Of a stretch of 49,281 nt of DNA, positions 40,700-48,684 are shown in pieces. Origin of the DNA: CADEFQ01 sp035433705. Lineage in GTDB: Bacteria; Pseudomonadota; Gammaproteobacteria; Steroidobacterales; Steroidobacteraceae. The translations under genes and the position numbers were made by a program. Below the pieces are notes generated by a model. It was given only the letters and a program-made list of their open reading frames with translations, was not told where the DNA came from and did no database searches. Numbering within the stretch: the first letter of the stretch is position 1; every line of letters starts with the position of its first letter. The stretch spans positions 1 to 49,281 of the forward strand of contig DAORVK010000019.1 of NCBI GenBank assembly GCA_035433705.1, written 5' to 3'.

Positions 40700-43203
40700 C
40701 AGTCTTCCCTCACAGCGCGGATGACATCTCCACTCACGGCGGCCCGACCGCCGATCAGCGCCGCAACCGAGGCGGCGGCGACGAGCACGGCAGTGAGCAG
40801 ACCGAGCTGGGCCCAGGGCACTGCAAGATCGATGCTCCAGAGGAATGACTGCCGGTTGACGACATACACGAGCACCATGCTGAGTGCCCCGCCGAGCACG
40901 AGCGCACAACCGGCACCGATGACGCCCGTCAGCAGGCCCTCGCCGGCGAGCATCGCGACGATCTGCCGGCGCAGCATCCCGACATGACGCAGCATGCCGA
41001 ACTCGCCGCGTCGCGCGAGCGCGGTCGATGCTGCGGCAACGCCGACACCCAGCAGGCCGATGAATACCGCGATCGCCTCGAGCGCATAGGTGATGGCGAA
41101 GGCCCGGTCGAAGCTGCGAAGCGAGCGCTCCCGTATCTCAGGCGTCGTGCGGATCTGCAGGGCTGCGCCAAGTCCGAGCTTGGCGCGCATGGCCTCGACG
41201 ACCGTGGCGGCGCGCGCGCCCCTCTCGAGCCAGAAGACGGCTTCGTTCGCCGTCGTGTCACCGGTCGCCGCAACATAGATCGATCGCGCAATGACGACAC
41301 TGCCGGTCGAGCGACCGTAGTCGCGGAACACGCCGGCCACCGTGACTGCGATCCTGCGACCCCCGCCAAGCGGCAGCGTGACGTGCTCGCCGGGCTGCCA
41401 GCGATACAAGTCCACCATGGCCTCCGAAATCCACGCTCGCGCGCCAGAAGCAGCCGGCGCGCTTCGTACAAGGGTCAGATCAGGCACACCCCCGACTTCG
41501 ATCGGAACGGCAATCAATTGCACCGCTGCGGCGCCCCCTGACAACGCCAGCGGGCGACTGCGACGAAACTGCGCACGCGCGACTCCGTCAACCCGCGCGA
41601 GCGTCTCCTGCGCTGCCGACCCGAGCGTCGCGGTTCCGTCGCTCGTTCCAACCCGCAGTTGCAGGTCTGCCGGCAGCGTCCGCTCGAGCCAGTCGATGAA
41701 GGACTCGCGGAACGAATGCACCATGATCGCCATGGCGACCATGAGACTGAAACTCACGATGATCGCCGCGAATCCGATCGCCGCCCGGGCGCTGTTGCCG
41801 CGCAACTGCGCGAGCGCAAGGGCCGGCACCGGCCCGCGCGGCTGTGGCCATCGCGCGAGCAGACTCCCGACTGCCACCGGCACGAGCCATACGCCGCCGA
41901 TGAGGAGTGTCGCGATCGCCGCGTAACCGAAGAGCGGCAATCCATGCAGCGGCGGCAATACGGCAAGCAGCACACCGAGTCCGATCAGGGCGCCGCCGAT
42001 CCACGCAGACCGCACTGGTGCGAATGCCGTCCCGGCATCACCTGACTTCAGTGCCTGCGCGACCGGACGCGCCGCCGCTTCGCGCGCCGGCAGCCAGGCG
42101 GCGACGCCAGCCACGAGCGCGCCGAGCAGCACGAAGAGCGGCCAGTCCGCGGGCCGCACGACGAGCGCGCCGGAGAGGCTGTCGAGCTGCCCCGCGCCAA
42201 GATCGCCCGCGACGGTCCGCAGCATCCAGCGTGCCAGCACGATGCCGCCTGCGAAACCGAGCGCAGCACCGATCACGCCGACGACGACCCCTTCGGCAGC
42301 GAGCGCGCGGCGCAAGGCACCGCGGGTCACGCCGAGCGCACGCAGCAGCGCAAGCGCCGAACGGCGCCGCAGCAGTGAAAGCGTCTGCGTGGCGAGCACC
42401 AGGAACGAGCCAGTCAGCACGGCGACCAGCGCCAGCATGGCGAGATTGACCCGATAGGCGCGCGTCGCCGACGCGAGGCGCGCATCGTCCACCTCGGGCG
42501 CCTCGATCGCCACACCCGGAGGCAGCGTTCGCGCGATCGCGGCGCGCACTGCGACCGGGTTCGCCTCGCGCGCGACACGCACGTCGATGCGGGTGATCAC
42601 GCCGAGCCGGTTGAACCGCCACTGCGCGGCCGCGATGTCCATGATGCCGAGCGCTCGCGGATAGGCCGCCCCGGATAGCCGGCCCAGCATTTCGAGCCTC
42701 TGCTGCGTGCCACCGACGAGCACGTCAAAGTGAGCGCCTGTCTCGACCCCGAGCGCCGACGCAGCCCGATTGCTCAGGAAGATGCCGTCCGGCGCGAAGA
42801 AGCCACGCAATTGCCCTGCGACCTCGCCCAGCAAGGCGGGCTGCACCTGCATCGCCCGGAAGGGATCGAGCGCGACGATGTGCAGGGGCTCGCGCCGGCT
42901 GGCGAGCGTTGCCCGCAACTCGAGCACCGGGCTCGCCACGGCAACGCCCGGCACGCGCGCGATTACAGAATAGAGACGCTCGTCGAATCCGGCAGCGGAG
43001 CCCCGCACCACCAGGTCGGCCTCTCCCGAGAGAGCGCGTGCGGCCTGCCCGAATTCGGCCAGCGCGCTGCGATTGACGAGTTGCACGGCCGAGGCGAGCG
43101 CCACACCGAGCGCAAGCGCGACGACCGGCACCCCCATGCGCACGGGGCCTGCGCGCCACTGCGAGCACCAGAGCTGCCACCAGAGACGCAGGCCAGGTCT
43201 CAC
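40696..43203 (-). CDS. FtsX/MacB-type ABC transporter permease (YbbP-like)
   Basis: An 835-residue inner-membrane permease with two FtsX domains. The N-terminal membrane segment (VRMGVPVVALALGVALASAV) is followed by a periplasmic domain, a first group of helices (MLALVALLTGSFLVLATQ region near 260 and onward), a second periplasmic domain and a final three-helix FtsX block (LEAIAVFIGLLGVGVAAAST to RQSFLWSIDLAVPWAQLGLL). Ten or so membrane segments and this length match the YbbP type. The GTG start overlaps the ATPase stop by 4 nt. Such transporters usually act on lipids or lipoproteins rather than soluble nutrients. Confidence 0.88.
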   Translation of the reverse strand: MRPGLRLWWQLWCSQWRAGPVRMGVPVVALALGVALASAVQLVNRSALAEFGQAARALSGEADLVVRGSAAGFDERLYSVIARVPGVAVASPVLELRATLASRREPLHIVALDPFRAMQVQPALLGEVAGQLRGFFAPDGIFLSNRAASALGVETGAHFDVLVGGTQQRLEMLGRLSGAAYPRALGIMDIAAAQWRFNRLGVITRIDVRVAREANPVAVRAAIARTLPPGVAIEAPEVDDARLASATRAYRVNLAMLALVAVLTGSFLVLATQTLSLLRRRSALALLRALGVTRGALRRALAAEGVVVGVIGAALGFAGGIVLARWMLRTVAGDLGAGQLDSLSGALVVRPADWPLFVLLGALVAGVAAWLPAREAAARPVAQALKSGDAGTAFAPVRSAWIGGALIGLGVLLAVLPPLHGLPLFGYAAIATLLIGGVWLVPVAVGSLLARWPQPRGPVPALALAQLRGNSARAAIGFAAIIVSFSLMVAMAIMVHSFRESFIDWLERTLPADLQLRVGTSDGTATLGSAAQETLARVDGVARAQFRRSRPLALSGGAAAVQLIAVPIEVGGVPDLTLVRSAPAASGARAWISEAMVDLYRWQPGEHVTLPLGGGRRIAVTVAGVFRDYGRSTGSVVIARSIYVAATGDTTANEAVFWLERGARAATVVEAMRAKLGLGAALQIRTTPEIRERSLRSFDRAFAITYALEAIAVFIGLLGVGVAAASTALARRGEFGMLRHVGMLRRQIVAMLAGEGLLTGVIGAGCALVLGGALSMVLVYVVNRQSFLWSIDLAVPWAQLGLLTAVLVAAASVAALIGGRAAVSGDVIRAVREDW

Positions 43204-43889
43204 GCGAGCGGCTCGAGGCCCTGCGCCGTGAGCGTCAGCACGCGATCGGCCGTGCGCGCGGCAGCGGGAGAATGCGTGATCAGCAGACCCACGCCGCCCG
43301 CCGCGTGCACCTGCTCGCGCAGCAGCGCAAGCACTTGCGCAGCACTGCGTGCATCGAGATTGCCCGTTGGCTCGTCCGCGAGCACGAGCTGCGGCCGGTG
43401 CACGAGTGCGCGGGCGATCGCGACGCGCTGCAGCTCCCCGCCCGACAGCTCGCGTGGATGGCGTGTGCCGTCGCTTGCGAGCTCCACGGCCGCAAGCATC
43501 GCTGCAACGCGCGCGGCACTCTCCTTGCGTGGCACACCGAGCAATTCGAGTGGCAACGCGACATTCTGCGCCACCGTGAGGTACGGCAGCACATGGAAGG
43601 CCTGGAATACGAAGCCCATCCGCTGCCGGCGCAGCAGCGTGGCCGCATCGTCGTCAAGCGCCGTGACCTCGACATCGCCCAGGCGGATCGCGCCCGCATC
43701 TGCCCGATCGAGTCCCGCAATCAGGTTGAGCAGCGTCGACTTGCCGACGCCCGACTCACCCATGATCGCGAGGTATTCGCCCGGGCCGAGCGCGAGGTCG
43801 ATGCCGCTGAATACCGGCGGGCGATCCGCCCGAAAGCGCTTCGCGAGTGCCCTTACCTCGAGCAGCGTTCGGTGTGACGTCTCCGGCAT
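43200..43889 (-). CDS. ABC transporter ATP-binding protein (LolD/MacB/YbbA type)
   Basis: A 229-residue ATPase with Walker A GESGVGKS (44-51), the signature LSGGELQRVAIARALV and Walker B LVLADEPTGNLDARS. The short, single-domain form and partner FtsX permease place it with LolD, MacB and YbbA. The ATG at 43889 lies 9 nt after the stop of the cytochrome b fusion gene, so it may be read from the respiratory operon upstream. Confidence 0.93.
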   Translation of the reverse strand: MPETSHRTLLEVRALAKRFRADRPPVFSGIDLALGPGEYLAIMGESGVGKSTLLNLIAGLDRADAGAIRLGDVEVTALDDDAATLLRRQRMGFVFQAFHVLPYLTVAQNVALPLELLGVPRKESAARVAAMLAAVELASDGTRHPRELSGGELQRVAIARALVHRPQLVLADEPTGNLDARSAAQVLALLREQVHAAGGVGLLITHSPAAARTADRVLTLTAQGLEPLA

Positions 43890-43898
43890 CCGCCGAGT

Positions 43899-45815
43899 TT
43901 ACGGCGTGTGCGGCCCCGGCGTGCTCTGCCCCGGCGTGAACGCGTCCGTGAAGCACGAGCCCTCATCGAGTCCCTGCGCGAGAAAGGCCGGGACGGCGTT
44001 CGACACGAGCTGCACGGAGCCGCAGATGTAGACTTCGTGGCCGCGCAGGTCCGGGAAGTCTTCGAGGATCGCCGTGTCCACGTGCCCTTTGCGCCCTGCC
44101 CACTCCGGGGCGGGTTCGCGCGACAGCACGGGGATGAACCTGAAGTTGTCGTGTTCGCGCTGCCAGCGCTCGCACTCCTCCCGCATGTACAGGTCGCTCC
44201 CGCGACGCACGCCCCAGTACAGTTGCATCGGCCGGCGGATACCGCGATGGAAGGCATCCTCGACGATGCTCTTGATCGGCGCGAAGCCGGTCGAGGTCGC
44301 AACCAGCAGGATCGGCTGCTCACCCGGGCGAAGGGTGAAACGCCCGAATGGACCTTCGATGGACAGCGTATCCCCGACCTTCAGCGAGGTGAATGCCCGC
44401 GGCGAGAACAACCCGCCGGGGAAAAGCTTGACGTGCAGTTCAATGAGGGCGTTGTCATGCGGCGCATTGGCGAACGAATACGCACGCGCCTGGCCACCCT
44501 CGAGCAGGATGTTGATGTACTGACCGGCACCGAAGTCCATGCGCTCGCCGCCCGGCAGCGACAGCATGAGCTGCATGACGTCTTCGCTGAGCGGACGCAT
44601 GCTCTCGATGCGGGCCTCGCGCCGCAGTACCGGCGCCACGCCGCCCGGATCGATGGACTCCACCTCCACCTCGATCACCACTTCATTAAGGGCCGTCGCG
44701 CAGCACATCAGCGTCTTGCCGCTCGCCCGCATGGCGTCCGTCAACGCTTCCGGCTGATACATGCCGTGGTCGACATCACCCTGCAGCACATTGCAGACGC
44801 ACACCTGGCAGCCGCCGTTGCGGCATTCGTAGGGCAGCGCGAGACCGGCCCGCAGTCCCGCCTCGAGGATCGTCTCACCGGGCATCGCCGTGATCCGGCG
44901 CGGTCCGGGATGCACCTCGATCTGCATTTCCTGCCCTCGGGTACCGCGCCGCCATCGCAGCCACGGCAGCAGCGCAAGCAGCAGGGTGACCCCGATCGCC
45001 AGCGCCCAGGACTGACTCAGCGGCAGTGCGTAGACCAGCGGAAAGAACCCGAGATAGAACCAGTCGAGCGCGACCTGGGCCACCGCCACGGACAGGTCCG
45101 CCGGCCCGCCCTGACTCAGCACCGGCTGCCACAGCGACATCAGCACCAGCATGCCGATCACCCCGATCGCGATCGGTCGCGGCGGCTGGGTGCTGGCCTT
45201 GGGCACCCGCTGGATGTGGACCCACATCAGGAGCAGCGTCAGCAGCGGCGCGCCGATGTGCATGAAGACGAGCAGCGAGAAGAAACGATCGTTGACGTTC
45301 TCGGGGTAGATGACATTGCGGATCAGGCTGCCACCGAAGCCCGGCAGCCAGTCGAGCCATTCGAAGCTGGCAACCGTCACGAACTGACCCAGCCGGTCCC
45401 ACGGCAGCATGTAGCCGCCGACGCCGCTGACGTAGACCAACCAGATGAGGCCGACACCGGTGACCCACGCAAACCACCGGAAGCCGCGCAGGCGGTCGAA
45501 GGCGAAATAACGCAGCATGTGCACGAACATCAGCACCACCATGCCGTCGGAGGCATAGCGGTGCACGCTGCGCATGATCCCGCCCACGAAGCGCTGCTGG
45601 TGGGTCAGGGCCTCGACCGAAGCGTAAGCACCACTGACGGCGGTGTCGAAGAACACATACAGGTACAGGCCCGTGAACGCCACGATCCAGAAGAGGTAGA
45701 AAACGATGGCGCCCAGGTAATAGAGCGGATTGAGCCGATCGCCAAAGGCCCGGTTGAACACGGCCTCGGCATGCATGAAAAGCCAGCGGAGCAACCGCTG
45801 CAGCGCACGGATCAT
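43899..45815 (-). CDS. Cytochrome b - [2Fe-2S] ferredoxin - NAD(P)H reductase fusion
   Basis: A 638-residue membrane electron-transfer protein. Residues 1-290 form a bc1-type cytochrome b with heme ligands His85/His99 and His186/His200, each pair 14 apart as in bc1. The later helix has DWFYLGFFP at the place of the Qo PEWY motif. Residues 297-385 are a plant-type ferredoxin with Cys331, Cys336, Cys339 and Cys371 (ECRNGGCQVCVCN). The C-terminal part is a ferredoxin reductase: FAD motif ARAYSFANAPHD, pyridine-nucleotide segment LLVATSTGFAPIKSIVE and YICGSVQLVS. ATG 45815 has GGGAG 8 nt upstream and gives a sensible N terminus. Electrons could run NAD(P)H, FAD, Fe-S, hemes b, then quinone or a partner oxidase; direction is inferred. 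Confidence 0.85.
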   Translation of the reverse strand: MIRALQRLLRWLFMHAEAVFNRAFGDRLNPLYYLGAIVFYLFWIVAFTGLYLYVFFDTAVSGAYASVEALTHQQRFVGGIMRSVHRYASDGMVVLMFVHMLRYFAFDRLRGFRWFAWVTGVGLIWLVYVSGVGGYMLPWDRLGQFVTVASFEWLDWLPGFGGSLIRNVIYPENVNDRFFSLLVFMHIGAPLLTLLLMWVHIQRVPKASTQPPRPIAIGVIGMLVLMSLWQPVLSQGGPADLSVAVAQVALDWFYLGFFPLVYALPLSQSWALAIGVTLLLALLPWLRWRRGTRGQEMQIEVHPGPRRITAMPGETILEAGLRAGLALPYECRNGGCQVCVCNVLQGDVDHGMYQPEALTDAMRASGKTLMCCATALNEVVIEVEVESIDPGGVAPVLRREARIESMRPLSEDVMQLMLSLPGGERMDFGAGQYINILLEGGQARAYSFANAPHDNALIELHVKLFPGGLFSPRAFTSLKVGDTLSIEGPFGRFTLRPGEQPILLVATSTGFAPIKSIVEDAFHRGIRRPMQLYWGVRRGSDLYMREECERWQREHDNFRFIPVLSREPAPEWAGRKGHVDTAILEDFPDLRGHEVYICGSVQLVSNAVPAFLAQGLDEGSCFTDAFTPGQSTPGPHTP

Positions 45816-45819
45816 CCGG

Positions 45820-47229
45820 TCACTCCCGACTCGCCGCGACGCGTCGCATCGAGCGCACCACGACCACCACGAACAACAGGCCACCGATGATGGCGATCAG
45901 GCCGCCCAGTCCCATGAGTCCCATGCCGATGACTTCGGGCGCGCTGCGCAGCACCTGATCGGCACCGGCCACTTTGCGCTGTACGCCGTAGCCCCCCGAC
46001 CAGACGAGTCCGATGATGTGCAGCAACTGGCCCGCACCGTACAGCATCGGCTGCCACACGGCGAGGCGTCCGGCCGGCGCCTGATAGCCAAGGCGTGGCA
46101 TCAGCAGGTAGACGAGACCCATCAGTGCCAGTGTGACCCCGACGATGCTGCCATGGTAATGGGCCGGAATCCGTACATTGCTGCCGTTGATCAGCGCACC
46201 GATCAGGCCGCCCGCACCGAACAGGACGATGGAGGCCACCAGCGCTGCACGCAGCGGGAGCGCCGTGGCACTTTGCGGCGCGCTGGCGCGCAGGAGGCCG
46301 ACTGCCACGGCGAGGCTGATCGGCACGATGGCGATGCCACCCCCCAGGCGCATGGCCCAGGTATTGATCTGCCGGAATTCGACCGACGTGACGTCGGCTG
46401 CGAAGTATGCGAAGGGAGTCGCAAAGACACTGGCGAGTGCCAGCACGAACATCAGCACCGTGAGCCTCGGGCTGAGCGGCACACGAGCGCCCGTTGCGCC
46501 CGCAAGCCACAGCCACGCGACCAGCATCAGCAGTGTCCAGACAAACTGCAGGGCGTGCCCACCGCCCCAGAACAGGATCTCGTAGTACGTCTGTGCATCG
46601 AGTGATCGCGGCACGAGCAGCAGCGACGCGCCGAATGACAGCACCGCCACCGCGCCCGCCACGACGCTTGCATTGAGGCCGAACCGCAGGGCGCCCTCAC
46701 CGGCCAGACCCGGACCCGTCGGTCGCGTGGCAATGAGGCCGCGCAGCACGAGCACGGCCCCGCCCAGACCAAAAACCGCAAGGCCGGTGATGAACATCGA
46801 CCCATCGACCACGGGAATGTAATTCGCCATGACCGGGGCAGACCGGCCGGTGAATGGGGCGAGCGCCATCAGCACAGTGCCTGCCGAGCACAGGCCAAGC
46901 GCGAGCCAGGCGAGGCCAGGCGCACGAGTCGAGCCGCTGAGGGACCACAAGAGGCCCGCCAGGGAAACGAGCCACACCAGCACGGAGAGATCGACATGCA
47001 CGATCAGCGCGACACGGAAGAAATCTGCCACCGGCAGCCATTGATTCAGCTGCGGCGTGCGCGACAGCACCAGCAGGACTGCGAACACGCCTGACCCGGC
47101 GAGCGCCAGCAGGCCGAGCCACAGCCAGCCCCTGGCCAGTCGGCTGAGACCCGGCTGCGCAACAAGATGCGCCGGAAGAGGATCGACGCCGATGACCGGG
47201 TCGGCAAGGGAGTCGAAAGCGCGACTCAT
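45820..47229 (-). CDS. Heme-copper oxidase subunit I-like protein with altered CuB site
   Basis: A 469-residue protein with about 12 membrane segments and a NorB/cbb3-like subunit I fold. His78 (RVALIVHVDLSVLVW) fits the low-spin heme ligand in helix II, His225 (LFWGGGHALQFVW) the first CuB ligand, and His357/His359 (RIPAHYHGSIVG) the HxH heme ligands of helix X. The helix VII position that normally holds the His-His CuB pair reads TPFAYFAADVTSVEFRQ, with no His. His404 (GAGQLLHIIGLVWSGGYG) is an extra conserved-looking residue. The ATG overlaps the stop of the 173-residue gene by 4 nt, and the stop lies 4 nt before the cytochrome b fusion start. Confidence 0.8.
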   Translation of the reverse strand: MSRAFDSLADPVIGVDPLPAHLVAQPGLSRLARGWLWLGLLALAGSGVFAVLLVLSRTPQLNQWLPVADFFRVALIVHVDLSVLVWLVSLAGLLWSLSGSTRAPGLAWLALGLCSAGTVLMALAPFTGRSAPVMANYIPVVDGSMFITGLAVFGLGGAVLVLRGLIATRPTGPGLAGEGALRFGLNASVVAGAVAVLSFGASLLLVPRSLDAQTYYEILFWGGGHALQFVWTLLMLVAWLWLAGATGARVPLSPRLTVLMFVLALASVFATPFAYFAADVTSVEFRQINTWAMRLGGGIAIVPISLAVAVGLLRASAPQSATALPLRAALVASIVLFGAGGLIGALINGSNVRIPAHYHGSIVGVTLALMGLVYLLMPRLGYQAPAGRLAVWQPMLYGAGQLLHIIGLVWSGGYGVQRKVAGADQVLRSAPEVIGMGLMGLGGLIAIIGGLLFVVVVVRSMRRVAASRE

Positions 47230-47747
47230 CGGAAAGTGATCGCGCCGCGCCCGGCTTCGTAGTCGATGACCAGACTTTGCGCTGGCCGCAGATTCACCGC
47301 GGTCGCGCCGCGGATGTTGAAGCCCTCGGTGCCGGCCTGGTCGCGCAGCCGCACCACGATGTCGTGCGGACCTGCCGTCGTCACCAGCCGGTGATACAGG
47401 GTGGCTCGGCCATCGCGCGCAAGGCCTGAAGGCTGGGCCTCCTGCCGCAGCACCAGCCGCCCGTCCACATCGACTTCTGCCACGAGCTGCGCGCGCTCGC
47501 GCGGGCAATCCAGCGGCGCGCGCATGTTGGGTGGCAGTTTCGCCAGTTCCTCCGGCGTGCGCTGCCTGCAGGCCTGCACGAGCTGCGGCTCGTGGACGAT
47601 GCTCAGCTTGATCAGCGCCTGATCAGGCCCGAGCTGGTGATACACGGGCCAGTTGGCGAACACGACCAGCACTGCCGCCAGCACCGAATACAGCACGAGC
47701 TGCCCGATCAGGGACGTTGCGTCCAGTTTGCTGTGTTGCACGTTCAT
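47226..47747 (-). CDS. Small membrane-anchored protein of the oxidase cluster
   Basis: A 173-residue protein with one N-terminal membrane anchor (IGQLVLYSVLAAVLVVFANW) and a periplasmic domain. A Cys pair is visible in QLVQACRQRTPEELAKLPPN and MRAPLDCPRERAQL, about 20 residues apart. The rest looks like a beta-rich domain (VRLRDQAGTEGFNIRG). I do not recognise a named family; the layout is reminiscent of FixH- or CtaG-type oxidase assembly factors but without clear homology. It lies 9 nt after the SCO gene and overlaps the oxidase-like gene by 4 nt, so it belongs to this operon. Confidence 0.7.
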   Translation of the reverse strand: MNVQHSKLDATSLIGQLVLYSVLAAVLVVFANWPVYHQLGPDQALIKLSIVHEPQLVQACRQRTPEELAKLPPNMRAPLDCPRERAQLVAEVDVDGRLVLRQEAQPSGLARDGRATLYHRLVTTAGPHDIVVRLRDQAGTEGFNIRGATAVNLRPAQSLVIDYEAGRGAITFR

Positions 47748-47756
47748 GAGCGGTGA

Positions 47757-48599
47757 TCAGTGCACGGCCAGCCGGCGCTGCGCGCGCGCGGTACGCCACT
47801 CCCTGATGGCAAACCACAGCATCGCGGCGATGAAGGTCAGACCACCGGCGATTTCGATGTAGAGCGCATAGCTCACCCGGTACTGACCGGTGTCCGCGTC
47901 ATAGACCGAGCAGAGGATCCGGACACGTTCGAGCAGATCCGCGAATCCCGAGGAATCCTTGAACATGCGTCCGGCGATCAGTTGCCTGAGCGGCTCTCCC
48001 AATGCTTCGGCCGCAAATGCATCCCCGACTACCTGCTGGCGGATGCGTCCCCCGGCATCGAGGATGCTGACCTGCAAAGTGTGATCGAAGCCACCGGGCG
48101 TCGCCACGTAGCTGAAGCCAAAATCCCGGGCGAGCGCCGCCACATCTTCGCCGCGCGGACTCAGGAACTCCCAGTTGGCATCCTTGATGCGACGCTGCGC
48201 GGCGTAATTGCGCAGCGCTGCGGGCGTATCGGTCGGTTGATCGAAACCGATGCTCACGACCCTGAACTGTTCGCTCCCGAAGCGGTCGCGCATGGCGTTC
48301 ACCGCGCTGCGCAGCACGAGGGTGCTGTTGGGGCAAACCTGGAAGCAGCCGGTGTAGACGAAATTCACCAGCAACGGCTTGCCGCGGAAATCTGACAGCC
48401 GCACGACCCGATCCTGGCGATCGCGCATGAGGTAGTCGCCTGGCGCGTTGCCGACGGCGGCGCGACTCGCCGCCAGTACGGCTTGCGGATTCAGGCCGGG
48501 GCGGCTGTAGGAGGCTGCAGAATCGGTCTCGGCCCACAGCACTGCCGGCGACACCAGCGCCGTCACCATGAGCAGCGCACGAATAGGCAACTTCGACAT
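47757..48599 (-). CDS. SCO1/SenC-family copper protein
   Basis: A 280-residue thioredoxin-fold protein that usually helps copper delivery to heme-copper oxidases. A signal sequence (ALLMVTALVSPAVLWA) is followed by the metal-binding CX3C at Cys85/Cys89 (YTGCFQVCPNS) and His173 (GGFDHTLQVSIL). A C-terminal membrane helix (EIAGGLTFIAAMLWFAIREW) tethers it, which ordinary Sco proteins lack. ATG 48599 is the best signal-peptide start; ATG 48629 and TTG 48656 are in frame upstream. It follows the oxidase subunit I gene in the same direction. Confidence 0.92.
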   Translation of the reverse strand: MSKLPIRALLMVTALVSPAVLWAETDSAASYSRPGLNPQAVLAASRAAVGNAPGDYLMRDRQDRVVRLSDFRGKPLLVNFVYTGCFQVCPNSTLVLRSAVNAMRDRFGSEQFRVVSIGFDQPTDTPAALRNYAAQRRIKDANWEFLSPRGEDVAALARDFGFSYVATPGGFDHTLQVSILDAGGRIRQQVVGDAFAAEALGEPLRQLIAGRMFKDSSGFADLLERVRILCSVYDADTGQYRVSYALYIEIAGGLTFIAAMLWFAIREWRTARAQRRLAVH

Positions 48600-48684
48600 C
48601 GTCAGGGCGTCGCGGGCGGCTGCCCTCATGGCGAAAATCGCGGGGGGTCGGGCCAAAGCCTTACCCCCCGGCGAGAGTCATGCA

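Noticed and set aside
43908..45890. 660-codon open frame antisense to the cytochrome b fusion
   Set aside because: Same GC effect; the product is His/Gln/Arg-rich and lacks membrane segments, and the minus-strand gene has clear motifs.
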